A stretch of DNA of 64,000 bases from NCBI RefSeq assembly GCF_902167145.1, contig NC_050096.1, positions 197,362,566 to 197,426,565 of the forward strand. The letters are read 5' to 3'. A program made the translations under genes and the position numbers. Under the pieces are notes generated by a model. It ran no database searches. It was given only the letters and a program-made list of their open reading frames with translations, and was not told the DNA's origin. This document shows, one piece after another, positions 44,072-55,624 of the stretch. Each line of letters opens with the position of its first letter. Within the stretch, counting starts at the first letter, position 1. The stretch comes from Zea mays (lineage: Eukaryota; Streptophyta; Magnoliopsida; Poales; Poaceae).

Positions 44072-46632
44072 TTAGTTCTTGATTTTAGGTACCCAAACAG
44101 TTTTGGGTCCTTTGACATTAGATACAAGAACTTTGGGTACCCAAACACAAGTCTTTGATCCCTTGTGTTTGTCCCTAACATACTTGGCAACTACTTTGCC
44201 GGATTTGTTAGTCAAAACATAAGATGCATCAAGAGTTTTAAATGAAATGCTAGGTTCATTTGATGCACTAGGAGTTTTCTTCTTAGGCAATTTAGTACGA
44301 GTTGATTGCCTAGAGCTAGATGCCTCACCCTTATACATAAAAGCATGATTAGGGCCAGAGTGAGACTTCCTAGAGTGAATTCTCCTAATCTTATGTTCGG
44401 GATAACCGGCAGGGTACAAAATGTAACCCTCGTTATCCTGAGGCATGGGAGCCTTGCCCTTAACAAAGTTAGATAATCTTTTAGGAGGGGCATTAAGTTT
44501 GACATTGTCTCCCCTTTGGAAGCCAATGCCATCCTTGATGCCAGGGCGTCTCCCACTATAAAGCATACTACGAGCAAATTTAAAATTTTCATTATCTAGC
44601 TCATGCTCGGCAATTTTAGCATCTAATTTTGCTATATGATCATTTTGTTGTTTAATTAAAGCCATGTGATCATGAATAGCATCAATGTTAACATCTCTAC
44701 ATCTAGTGCAAATAGAAACCTGCTCAATGGTAGATGTAGAGGGTTTGCATGTTTTTAGTTCAACAATCTTAGCATGTAAAATGTCATTTTCACTTCTAAG
44801 ATCGGAAATGGAAGCATTGCAAACATTTAATTCATTGGCCTTAGCAATTAGTTTTTCATTTTCATTTCTAAGGCTAGCAAGAGAGTCATTTAATTTTTCA
44901 ATCTTAGCAATAGAAATAGCATGATCATTTCTAAGATTGGCATATGAATCATCACATATATTTGAATCAACCTTAGCAATTAATCTAGCATTCTCATTCC
45001 TAAGGTTGGCAATCAAATCATAGCAAGTGCTTAGCTCACTAGACAATTTTTCACATTTTTCTACTTCTAGAGCATAAGCATTTTTAACCTTAACATGCTT
45101 CTTGTTTTCCTTAATTAGGAAGTCCTCTTGGGTGTCCAAGAGTTCATCCTTCTCATGAATAACACTAATTAATTCATTCAATTTTTTCTTTTGTTGCATG
45201 TTAAGATCGGCAAAAAGGGTAAGCAAGTTTTCCTCCTCATCACTAGAATTATTCTCATCACTAGAGGTTGCATATTTAGTGGAGGATTTAGATTTAACCT
45301 TCTTCTTTTTGCCGTCCTTTGCCATGAGGCACTTGTGGCCGACGTTGGGGAAGAGGAGTCCCTTGTTGACGGCGATGTTGGCGGCGTCCTCATCGGAGGA
45401 GTCGGTGGAGCTCTCGTTGGAGTCCCACTCCTGGCAAACATGGGCATCGCCGCCCTTCTTCTTGTAGTACTTCTTCTTTTCCTTTCTTCTCCCCTTCTTG
45501 TCGTCGCCCCTGTCACTGTCACTAGAAATAGGACATTTTGCAATAAAGTGACCGGGCTTACCACATTTGTAGCAAACCTTCTTGGAGCGGGGCTTGTAAT
45601 CCTTCCCCCTCCTTTGCTTGAGGATTTGGCGAAAGCTCTTGATGATGAGCGTCATTTCCTCGTTGTCGAGCTTGGAGGCGTCGATGGGGATTCTACTTGG
45701 AGTAGAATCTTCTTTCTTCTCCTCCGTTGCTTTGAATGCAACGAGTTGTGCTTCGGGCACGGAGGAGGATGCGCCTTGCTCGATGATCTTTTTGGAGCCA
45801 TTGATCATTAGTTCAAAGCTCACAAATTTGCCTATCACTTCCTCGGGAGACATTAGCGTGTATCTAGGATCACCTCGAATTAATTGAACTTGTGTGGGGT
45901 TAAGAAAAACGAGGAATCTTAGAATAACCTTGACCATCTCGTGGTCATCCCACTTGGTGCTCCCGAGGTTGCGCACTTGGTTCACCAAGGTCTTCAAGCG
46001 GTTGTACATGGTTTGCGAATCCTCTCCTTGGTGAAGCATGAAGCGACCGAGCTCCCCCTCGATCGTCTCCCGCTTGGTGATCTTGGTCACCTCGTCTCCT
46101 TCGTGCGCGGTCTTGAGCACGTCCTAAATTTCCTTTGTGCTCTTCAACCCTTGCACCTTATTATGCTCCTCTCGACTTAGAGAGGCGAGGAGTATAGTAG
46201 TGGCTTGGGAGTTGATGTGTTAGATTTGGGCCACTTCGTCCGAATCATAGTCTTCATCCCCTACGGATGGTACCTGTACACCAAACTCAACAACGTTCCA
46301 AATGCTAGTGTGGAGTGAGGTTAGATGATGCCTCATTTTGTCACTCCACATATTATAATCTTCACCGTCAAAAACCGGTGGTTTGCCTAATGGAACGGAA
46401 AGTAAAGGAGTACGCTTTGAAATACGAGGGTAGCATAGGGGAATCTTACTAAACTTCTTGCGCTCATGACGCTTAGAAGTTATGGACGGCGCGTTGGAGC
46501 TGGAGGTGGATGGCGATTAAGAATCGGTCTCATAGTAGACCACTTTCCTCATCTTCTTTTTCTTGTCGCCACTCCGATGCAACTTTTGTGAGGAGGATTC
46601 CTTATCCTTCCCCTTGTTGTGGGACTCTCCCG
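44072..46632 (-). pseudogene. Gag of element C, 5' truncated, with stops
   Basis: From 46120 to 44072 the frame is open for 682 residues: capsid part (ELGRFMLHQGEDSQTMYNRL), Cys-Cys-His-Cys knuckle CYKCGKPGHFIAKC, coiled coil with repeated LRNEN, CTRCRD and WVPKIKN. A TAG at about 46124 and further breaks toward 46500 interrupt the N-terminal third. The start of gag is lost in the deletion at 46632. Confidence 0.92.
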
Positions 46633-47749
46633 ATCGAGTCCAAGAGAGAGGGCGAAAATAAATCACAAGCAAATAAAGAATGTGACACGGTGATTTGTTT
46701 TACCGAGGTTCGGTTCTTGCAAACCTACTCCCCGTTGAGGTGGTCACAAAGACCGGGTCTCTTTCAACCCTTTCCCTCTCTCAAACGGTCACTTAGACCG
46801 AGTGAGCTTCTCTTCTCAATCACACGGGACACTAAGTCCCCGCAAGGACCACCACACAATTGGTGTCTCTTGCCTTGGTTACAATTGAGTTGATCACAAG
46901 AAAGAATGAGAAAGAAAAGAAGCAATCCAAGCGCAAGAGCTCAAATGAACACAAATGTCACTTTCTCTAGTCACTATTTGATTTGGAGTGATTTCGGACT
47001 TGGGAGAGGATTTGATCTCTTTGGTTTTGTCTAGAATTGAATGCTATAGCTCTTGTAATGTGTTGGAAGGTGGAAAACTTGGATGCAATGAACGGTGGGG
47101 TGGTTGGGGTATTTATAGCCCCAACCACCAAAAGTGGCCGTTGGGAGGCTATCTCTCCGGTGCGCCACCGGACAGTCCGGTGCACCACCGGATACTGTCT
47201 GGTGCGCCAGCCACGTCACCCGACCGTTAGGGTTCGACCGTTGGAGCTTCTGTCTTCTGGGTCACTGGACAGTCTGGTGGTGTACCTGACAGTCACTGTG
47301 CACTGTCCGGTGCGCCTTCTGGCGCTGCTCTGACTCTGTCGCGCACTGTAGCGCATTGAATGCGGTTGCAGTCGACCGTTGGCACTAAAGTAGCCGTTGC
47401 TCCACTGGCACACCAGACAGTCCGGTGCTACACCGGACAGTCCGGTGAATTTTAGCGGAGTGGCTCCCAGAATTCCCAAGACTGGCGAGTTCGGAGTTGG
47501 TGTTCCCTGGTGCACCGGACACTGTCCGGTGGCACACCGGACAGTCCAGTGCGCTAGACCAGGGCTGCCTTCGGTTATCTTATGCTCCCTTTGTTTGAAC
47601 CCTTTCTTTTGACTTGTATTGGTTTATTGTGAACCTTTGGCACCTGTAACACTTATAATCTAGAGCAAACTAGTTAGTCTAATTATTTGTGTTGGGCAAT
47701 TCAACCACCAAAATCAATTAGGAAAAGGTGTAAGCCTATTTCCCTTTCA
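46633..47749 (-). repeat. 5' LTR of element C, lacking its PBS-side end
   Basis: It aligns with 3' LTR bases about 29498-30575. The junction with gag at about 46632 shares only a few bases (ATCGAGTCC in the LTR, CCGAT in gag). The first roughly 95 plus-strand bases of the LTR, the PBS and the gag start are missing. The TATA complement is at 47110-47117. Confidence 0.92.
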
Positions 47750-49435
47750 AAAATACGAAGCTATGGAAGCACAAGATGGACGGATCATGATGTCGTCCGA
47801 CTCATGCTAAGGTCATTTACTGTAATTGACCCTCATCATGTCAACCTCATTCGTGAAAACCCCAGGTACACCAAGATGACGCCCGAGGAGATCCTCGGAA
47901 AATTCGTGAGCGGGCGTATGATGGTAAAGGAGGCACGATATGTGGACGACGCCTTGAACGGTCCACTACCCATCTACGAGCCTCAGCCTATTGCTCTCAA
48001 AGCAACAAGTAGCAAGGAGGCGCTACCAATCAAGGTAGCACAAGTTGAGGCTACTGGGCTTAACGAAGATGAGATGGCCCTAATCATCAAGCGTTTCAAG
48101 ACCGCACTGAAAGGACGCAAGGAGTACCCCAACAAGAATAAAACAAGGGGAAAGCGTTCCTGCTTCAAATGCAGTAAGACTGGTCACTTTATAGCAAATT
48201 GTCCCGATAATGATAGTGACCAGGGACAAGAAAAGAGCGGGAAGAAGGAGAAGAAAAAGAGCTACAGGAAGGCAAAGGGCGAGGCACACCTCGAAAAGGA
48301 ATGGGACTCAGACTGCTCTTCTTCCGACTTCGACGACGAAGGACTCGCTGCCTCGACCTTCAACAAGTCTTCTCTCTTCCCCAACGAATGCCACACTTGC
48401 CTCATGGCCAAGGAGAAGAAGGTAAGTGTTCGAGATACCCCCAAGTACACTACTTCTAGCGATGATGATTCTAGTGATGATGAAGTAGATTATACTGATT
48501 TATTTAAGGGTTTAGATAGAGCTAAAGTAGATAAAATCAATGAGTTAATTGATGCTCTAAATGAAAAAGATAGATTGCTAGAGAAGCAAGAGGACATTTT
48601 ATATGAAGAACATGACAAATTTGTTAGTGTACAAAAATCTCTTGCTTTAGAAACTAAAAGAAATGAAATGTTATCTTCTGAGTTATCTGCTTGCCATGAA
48701 TCTGTCTCTAGTTTAAAGATTTTGAATGATGATTTAAATGCTAAGCTAGAGGAAGCTAATAAATCTAGTTCGTGTGTAGAGCATGTTGTTATTTGCACTA
48801 GATGCAAGGACTTTGATGTTAATTCTTGTGATGAACACCTTATTTCTATTGCTAAACTAAATAATGAGGTGGCAAGTCTTAATGCTCAACTTAAGACTTG
48901 CAAAATTGATTTTGATAAATTAAAATTTGCTAGGGATGCCTACACTGTTGGTAGACACCCCTCAATTAAGGATGGGCTTGGTTTTCAAAAGGAAGCCAAA
49001 AACTTAACAAGCCATAGGGCTTCCATTCTCAACAAGGAGAAAGAAAAGGCTCCTATGGCTAGTAGTCCTCAAAGGAATCATGCCTTTATCTATAATGAAA
49101 AAGTTGCCAGTCGTTCACATTATAATAGAAATTATGCTCATACTACTTATAATGATTCACATGCTATGTTTGCATCAAGTTCTATTTTTGTGAATGGTAG
49201 GCCTAGGAAAAATAATGTTGTGTCTCATGCTCCTAGAAAAATGTGCAATGAACCTTCTACCATTTACCATGCTTGCAATACTTCATTTGTTCTCTTATGT
49301 AAGAATGCAAAAGTAGTTGCTAGGAAATTGGGATCCAAATGCAAGGGAGACAAGACTTGTACATGGGTTCCAAAGGCTATTGTGACTAACCTTATAGGAC
49401 CCAACAAGAGTTGGGTACCTAAAACCCAAGTGTAA
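47750..49435 (+). pseudogene. Gag of element A, C-terminal part (open)
   Basis: It continues from 29403 without loss apart from the duplicated AAAAT: RSYGSTRWTDHDVV, a capsid end, a zinc knuckle CFKCSKTGHFIANC near 48161, an acidic Ser/Asp region, a coiled coil (LFKGLDRAKVDKINELID; LLEKQEDILYEEHDKF), CTRCKD, and the C-terminal WVPKAIV...WVPKTQV ending at 49435. No stop lies within this part; the stop in the gag of A is upstream, at 29254. Confidence 0.92.
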
Positions 49436-49498
49436 ATTGTCTTGCAGGTTTATGCATCCGGGGGCTCAAGCAGGATTATCAACAGCGGATGCACAAAC
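49436..49498 (+). pseudogene. Start of the protease of element A
   Basis: The translation has SGGSSRIINSGCTN. The family active site reads DSGCT, so here the Asp is Asn. It is cut after CTN by the LTR starting at 49499. Confidence 0.75.
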
Positions 49499-52174
49499 TG
49501 TGACACCCCAGGTGTCAGTTTCGGATTATGTCGAGAGATTTGTCCCTAACTTGAATGCTCAGTGAAAATTTCTATTTCTCGCTCGCGTATGTCTCTGATT
49601 ATCCAGACTATCCATTCACAATTCACCGAATTCGGAGTTATTCAGTCTCACAGAAGGCCGAATTTGGAGTCTATTAAAACTTTTATTTCTCAGAACAAAT
49701 GCAAACTCGAAAATCATTCTCTACTTATAAATCTCATCTAAAGCTCGTTCAATCAAACTCTCGACGACTGTTATTTGATCTGAGCCCGAGTCTAATTCCT
49801 CGAACCTCGATCGATGCCCAACTATCTTAATCCGAGTCCGTACTCTCAAACGGAATACTCAATATGTCGTCCTCAAATAAATTCTTATCCGATTCGGCTA
49901 GATACCTCTGTATCCAATCCAATTTTAAAGATCAACATCGGCGATGATTTTTAAACGTCGCGATTTGTCTCTATAAATCCGAAAGCCGGTCATATCCCGA
50001 GGCAATTTATTTTCGAATCATGCGTAGGGACTTATTGTCGAGCGAAGTCAAATCGAACACTTGGCTGAGTTAATCGCCCGATCTTCCGAAATCTATTTCG
50101 CTCTGTTCTTCGTAGAGACGAAATCCGTGGAAGCATTTTTATTCCGGGAAATAATTAGCGTTCCAATAATCCGTGTTTAATCAAAACAACATAAAATAAA
50201 ATGGAAATAAATTAGCGCGACCCAATTTAGTGTATTGGGCCAAGCCCATTCCAGCCCAATTGGCCCACTAACAAACCCTAACCCTAGCACATGCCTATAA
50301 ATAGGAGCCCTCTCCCCTGCAAATTTGGAAATTTTCCATTCCCACCCCTCTAATTCTCCTAGCCGCCACCTTCTCCTTCCCTGTCTTCTCCTTCACGGCA
50401 TCGACAGCCAGCGGTTCTTCTTCCTCTAGCGAGCAGCAAGTGCAGGGAGCTCAGCTCCTCCCCTCGGCCACTATGGCGCCCTCCTCCCTGGCGCTCGCTC
50501 CCTGCAGGAGAGCAGTCCGGCTCCTCATCCCCTCCCCCTTCTTCTTCCTCTGCCCAGCGCCCCCTCTTCCCCACGACAGCAGTAGGGAGCAGTTCCCTTG
50601 GTCGACGCCCTCTGTGGCAGCCATGGCACCTCCCTCCCTCTCTGCTCGTGCGCAGGAAGCCCCTCAAGCGCAGGGAACCTCGGCCCTCCAATGGCTGCGA
50701 GCTCCCCCCTGGCCGCCATTTCCCCAGCTGTCCTCCTCTCTGTTCTCCCCAGGGCAGCAGCAGGGAGCTCGGCGCCCCTATCTGCAGCCCACACCTTCTT
50801 CCTCCCATGGCCGGACCCCTACCCCTTGTGCTCGGCGCCCCTCCCCACAGCAGCTCCCATGGATGGCATCCTAATTTCCAGCTCCCTCTGTCCGGCGCCC
50901 TTGCAGCAGGACGCGTAGAGCCCCCATGGCGCCTTTCCTCCTTGGCTCCAATGGTGTGGCCGAGCAGCAGCCCTGCCCTCTTCTCCCTGGGATGCAACAG
51001 CCCATCCTCCTCTCTTCCCCCACAAAACAGCGAGCCCCCCTCCTCGCTGTTCTCCGTGGTGCCCGCCGGCTGTTCGGCAAATGTGCAGCAAGCCACGCGC
51101 TGCAGCAGCCCTCCCGTTCGTTCTCCACTCCCCTCGTCGCGTGCCGTCGCTCTCGTGCTCGTTGCAGCCCCATCCGCGACGCCATCGAAACCCGTGGTGA
51201 GAAACCCCCGCTGCCCTTGCTGCCATTATATTTTCATTTTTTATTTTTGTGCTCGGTGGAATGTTGAACTATTGTGTGTGTCTAATCGCAGCTAGCCGTC
51301 AATGCCAACCGTGGCGCACGCGTGTTCGATACAAGACCAGTCGGGTGAACCACATGCTTGCACAACTCAAAGCCGATCCCGTTCAGGTTGAATGATTTAT
51401 AGTTTACATTATGTATGATTTGGTTGATGTCAGGCATTGCATGTATATGTGTGGATGTGTGTAAAGCGTTTCGGTTATACGCATTGGTAGGATCGTGTTT
51501 GCGGTTGGAGAACAAGAGGTTGTTTGATGTGTGTGATTGGTAGTTTGTACAATTATATTTTGGGTCGATGTGGTGTACATTGGTGTTGGAATGTGTGTGG
51601 GTATAAAAATGTTTTGGTTATATGCCGTAGCAAGGTTGTCTTAACGTTTAGGTAAACAAACGTGTTGTGTTGCTTAATGTGATGAGTAAATTGGAAATAC
51701 ATGGGATGCGAGGATTTAATTAGTACACGTATGTGCGTGTGTGCTGTGGTGTATTATAGTGATGGTGGCGTAAGATATTTGATTGAGGTGTGCGGGTATA
51801 TGCCATGATATGGTTATACTCGCAACGAGGAAAGGTGTATGTATTGTGTAACACGACGCTTAGGTCGCTAGTATATAATCGTGTGAAGGATGCTCATGAT
51901 GATCGTGTGATTGAGGAGTGATGTAATGGCAAGCGAGAAGTTTAGTATTTTTAAACGGTTAGTCGGCAGACTCGATCAGTAAAGCTAAAGTTGATTATGC
52001 GATTAAGATGAGGTGACGACATGCCGTAGTAGTCGTCGCCTTCTTTATGTTTTCGAGTCGGATAAATACCATAGGCAATTAATTGTTGATACCCAAAGAT
52101 TGTTAGAAACAAGTAGTCGTGCTCTACCTATTGCGTCAAAGGAAATATGGTGTGTTGATTAATTGGGAGCTAAG
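49499..52174 (+). mobile_element. Gypsy-like LTR (first 2.7 kb), cut by Huck
   Basis: It begins TGTGACACCCCAGGTGTCAG inside the protease of element A (candidate duplication CAAAC). It has a CCAAT-like AGCCCAATTGGCCC and a TATA box TATAAATAG (50296-50304), then a GC-rich leader-like part (50340-51230) and an AT-rich remainder. This order suits a long plus-oriented LTR of the Ty3/gypsy Del/Tekay type, which in maize exceed 3 kb. No coding domain is seen; ORFs on either strand at 50.4-51.3 kb look spurious. The minus-strand Huck begins at 52175, so the LTR end is not in the window. Confidence 0.6.
50296..50304 (+). promoter_or_regulatory. TATA box of the gypsy-like LTR
   Basis: TATAAATAG is preceded by CCAAT-like and GGCCCA motifs and followed by a CT-rich leader, which supports plus-strand transcription. 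Confidence 0.65.
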
Positions 52175-53789
52175 TGTCGGCGTTCCGAGACCTGGGGTCC
52201 CTTGGGCCGACGAGTGAGTGTCGCCGCGTGCCCCAGCCCAGATGGGTCGAGCGCGAGGGCGAGCGCGAAGGGGGAGGAGCGAGGCGGCCGGAGACCGGCG
52301 TGAGAGAGGTGGGAATCCCGCGGCCTTCGTGTTCGTCCCGCGCCCAGGTCGGGTGCGCTTGCAGTAGGGGGTTACAAGCGTCCACGCAGGAGAGGGAAGC
52401 GAGCGGCCCCAAGAGAGCGCCTGTCTCGTCCTCGTCCCCGCGTGGCCAACCCTCTCTAAGAGGGCCCTGGTCCTTCCTTTTATAGGCGTAAGGAGAGGAT
52501 CCAGGCGTACAATGGCAGTGTAGCAGAGTGCTACGTGTCTAGCGGGGGAGAGCTAGCGCCCTAAGTACATGTCGTCGTGGCAGCCAGAGAGATTTTGGCA
52601 CCCAGCTGGTGTGATGTCATGGCCGTCGGAGGAGCGATGGAGCCTGGCGGAGGGACAGCTGTCGGAGCGGTTGGGTCCTTGTTGACGTCCTCTTGCTTTC
52701 GTAAGGTGGCTGAGAGCCGCCGTCGTCACAGAGCATGCGGGACGCCATCATTGCCTATCCGGCGGAGCTAGCCAGATGGGACGCCGGTCTTGTTTCCTGC
52801 GGCCCGAGTCAGCTCAGGGTAGGGTGATGATGGCGCCTCCCGTTGACGTGGCTGGTCTGCGCCCTAGGTTGGGCGAGGTGGAAGCTCCTCCGAAGCTGAG
52901 GTCGAGTCTGTCTTCCGTGGCCGTGGCCGAGTCCGAGCCCCTGGTCGGGCGAGGCGGAGGTCGTCGTCTGAGGCCAGGGCGGAGTCCGAGCCCTGGGGTC
53001 GGGCGGAGCGGAGTTCGCCGTCTTCCGGGACTTAGCCCGAGTCCGAGCCCTGGGTCGGGCGGAGCGGAGTTCGCCGTCTTCCGGGACTTAGCCCGAGTCC
53101 GAGCCCTGGGTCGGGCGGAGCGGAGTTCACCGTCTTCCAGGACTTAGCCCGAGTCCGAGCCCTGGGTCGGGCGGAGCGGAGTTCGCCGTCTTCCGGGACT
53201 TAGCCCGAGTCCGAGCCCTGGGTCGGGCGGAGCGGAGTTCGCCGTCTTCCGGGACTTAGCCCGAGTCCGAGCCCTGGGTCGGGCGGAGCGGAGTTTCCTA
53301 TGGTGCCTTCTGCAGGACCTAACTGCCTGTCAGCCTCACTCTGTCAAGTGGCACTGCAGTCGGCGCGGCGCAGCGGCGCTGTCCTTCTGTCAGGCCGGTC
53401 AGTGGAGCGGCGAAGTGACGGCGGTCACTTCGGCTCTGCCGGGGGGCGCATGCCAGGATAAGGGTGTCAGGCCACCTTTGCATTAAATGCTCCTGCGATT
53501 TGGCCGGTCGGTGCGGCGATTTAGTCAGGGTTGCTTCTTAGCGAAGGCAGGGCCTCGGGCAAGCCGGAAATATGTTTGCCGTCGGAGGGGGGCCTCGGGC
53601 GAGACGGAAATCCTCCGGGGTCGGCTGCCCTTGTCCGAGGCTAGGCTCGGGCGAGACGTGATCGAGTCGCTCGAACGGACTGATCCCTGACTTAATCGCA
53701 CCCATCAGGCCTTAGCAGCTTTATGCTGATGGGGGTTACCAGCTGAGAATTAGGAGCCTTGAGGGTACCCCTAATTATGGTCCCCGACA
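52175..53789 (-). repeat. 3' LTR of the minus-strand Huck (1615 bp)
   Basis: The plus strand starts TGTCGGCGTTCCGAGACC and ends TAATTATGGTCCCCGACA, the inverse of the LTRs at 4131 and 20684. The TATA complement CTTTTATA is at 52477-52484. Tandem units of 56-57 bp (GAGCCCTGG marker at 52988, 53045, 53101, 53157, 53213, 53269) lie inside. Confidence 0.94.
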
Positions 53790-55590
53790 GTAGCCCCCGA
53801 GCCTCGAAGGGAGTGTTAGCACTCGCTTGGAGGCTTCCGTCGCACTTTTTTGCAAGGGGACCAGCCTTTCTCGGTTGCATTTTGTTCCGGTGGGTGCGCG
53901 CGAGCGCACCCACCGGGTGTAGCCCCCGAGGCCTCAGAGGAGTGGTTTCACTCCTTCGAGGTCTTAATGCCTCACGTAATGCTTCGGCTAGTCTGGTTGT
54001 TCCCTCATGCGAGCTGGCCGTAGCCCGGGTGTACGGTCGGGTCCCAAGTTCTCGGGCTGGTATGTTGACGCTGTCAACGGTTCGGCCAGAGCCGGGTTTG
54101 CGAGAGCAGCCCCCGAGCCTCTGCACAGGGCGAGAGGGCGATCAGGGACAGACTCGGCTATTTTACATACGCCCCTGCGTCGCCTTTTCGCAAGGAGGAG
54201 GGGGGGAAAGCGCCATGTTGCCCTCGATGGGCGCCGAACATGGTGTCTCCGGTGAGCTGCAAGCGGGTAATCCGAGTGGACGTCCGTGCCCCGTTCATTA
54301 GGGGTCGGCTAGGGGCCCAGAGGCACGCCCAAAAGTACCTGCGGGTGATCTGCCGGACCCGGTCCCCTGGTGACGGGGTCCGAGGGCTCGATGCCTCCCT
54401 CCGATGGGATTCCGTTACAAGATCGCTCCCGCTGGTCTCGGAAATGTCCTAGGGTACCTCGGGAGCGCAGCCCGAGCCTTGGTTATGTATCGAACGTACC
54501 CCTGGTCATCCCTCGCTCGACGTCTGAGGCGGCTGTGAACCCTTCGGGGGCCAGCCTTCGAACCCCTGATCAGTAATGGGCGCGGAGCCCGAGTAGCCTG
54601 AGGCGGCCGTGGAACCCTTCGGGGGGCCAGCCTTCGAACCTCTGACCAGTAGTGGGTGTAGGGCCCACACGATCTGAGGCAGCTGTCGAACCCTTCGGGG
54701 GGCTAGCCTTCGAACCTCTGATCAGTAGGGAGGCTCGGAGCCCGGTTCCTTCACGGGGAAGGATCCTTTTCGGGATATCCCCCTTTCCCGGTCCCTGTTG
54801 CAAGAGAGAGAGAGAAAGAGGAAAAAAGGAAAAGGATACGAAACCGAACGACGCGGCGTACCTTTTTTGGCGCGGTTATTACGGCGAAGCGTCGCCCGCT
54901 TCTCCTGCCAGAGGCGCCGCCTGTCCCGCCGCGGAGTTAATGCGACGGGGCGAGTGGTTGGCGGGGCGGCCGTTGCGCGTGCGCGAGCCGTTCGAGGAAC
55001 GGGTCACGGGCGCGTTGTCTTCACGCCGTGAGAGGGGGTTCTCTTGCTGCCCCCGGATGGGACGTGAGCTTGGCTGACAACGTGACCGCTGCTCCCGCCC
55101 GCCTGCCAGCGTCATTACTACCGGCCCATTTTTGACCGCATTGACCGCCGCGCCAGGCTGGCGCTGCTGGGTCGTGCGCTGGGTCGCCTCGAGTCGCGGT
55201 ATTGGTTCCGCAATCGAAGAGGCGTGGCGGTGGCGCAAGTGGCGGTGCAGTTTCTTGCATGAAGCATCCGGCGCGCCGGTTGCGTGACGCGTGGGCCTGG
55301 GCCTCCATGCTAGGCGTGTCGGGAGTCGGAGAAGCGTGCCCACGTAGCGCGGTTGCATGCCGCCCGCATGGCTGCCCGCTCCTTTCGCCCGTTGGTCTGG
55401 GCAAAAGTGGAGGGTCACTTATAACCGCTGGGCGGTCGTGTGTACCGCGCGCGGCGGTTTGGCTTCTTCTGCTTTGAGCCGGCTTGCATGACATGTGGGA
55501 CCCGGCCCCCGCGCCGCAGGGGAGGGCCTTGGAGCGTGTTGGAGAAGACTCAGCCCGTGACGGCTGAGGACGCGAGTAGGGATAGTCGTC
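53790..55590 (-). other. Huck internal non-coding region next to the 3' LTR
   Basis: It matches, inverted, the tail at 3147-4130. It includes 77-bp-type repeats at about 54530-54740. There is no supported gene; several short ORFs are by-products of GC-rich repeats. Confidence 0.8.
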
Positions 55591-55600
55591 TTTAAAAGGA
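55591..55600 (+). promoter_or_regulatory. TATA-like box in front of the antisense ORF
   Basis: TTTAAAAGGA lies 25-35 bases before the first possible leader ATG and 25 bases before 55625. It is oriented against the Huck transcript. This is a suggestion from spacing only. Confidence 0.4.
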
Positions 55601-55624
55601 GGGTGACCCCCTTGGAAGGCGACC

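Larger units (their letters stand above)
29404..47749 (-). mobile_element. Sirevirus element C (Ji/Opie group), minus strand, with element D inside
   Basis: The outer boundaries carry the duplication AAAAT (29399-29403 and 47750-47754) in the gag of element A. On the minus strand the order is: truncated 5' LTR (47749-46633), gag (to 44072), protease/integrase/RT/RNase H (44004 to 41083, then 31669 to 31399 after removing D), non-coding tail, and 3' LTR (30575-29404). A deletion at about 46632 fuses the gag N-terminal part to the LTR and removed the PBS. Its LTR begins TGAAAGGGAAATAGGCTTAC, a different subfamily from A and B. Confidence 0.93.
27404..49498 (+). mobile_element. Sirevirus element A (Ji/Opie group), split by element C and cut by a gypsy-like LTR
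   Basis: Parts: 5' LTR 27404-28655, PBS, gag 28706-29403, then the 18.3-kb element C, then gag 47750-49435 and the beginning of protease to 49498. The reading across C is seamless once one AAAAT copy is dropped (VNKI before, RSYGS after). It lies inside the integrase of element B. Its pol is displaced by the insertion at 49499 and is not in the window. Confidence 0.92.

Noticed and set aside
50359..51295. ORFs of 245 and 215 codons on opposite strands in the 49.5-52.2 kb LTR
   Set aside because: They overlap each other in a GC-rich leader after a TATA box, with no recognisable domain and low-complexity composition.
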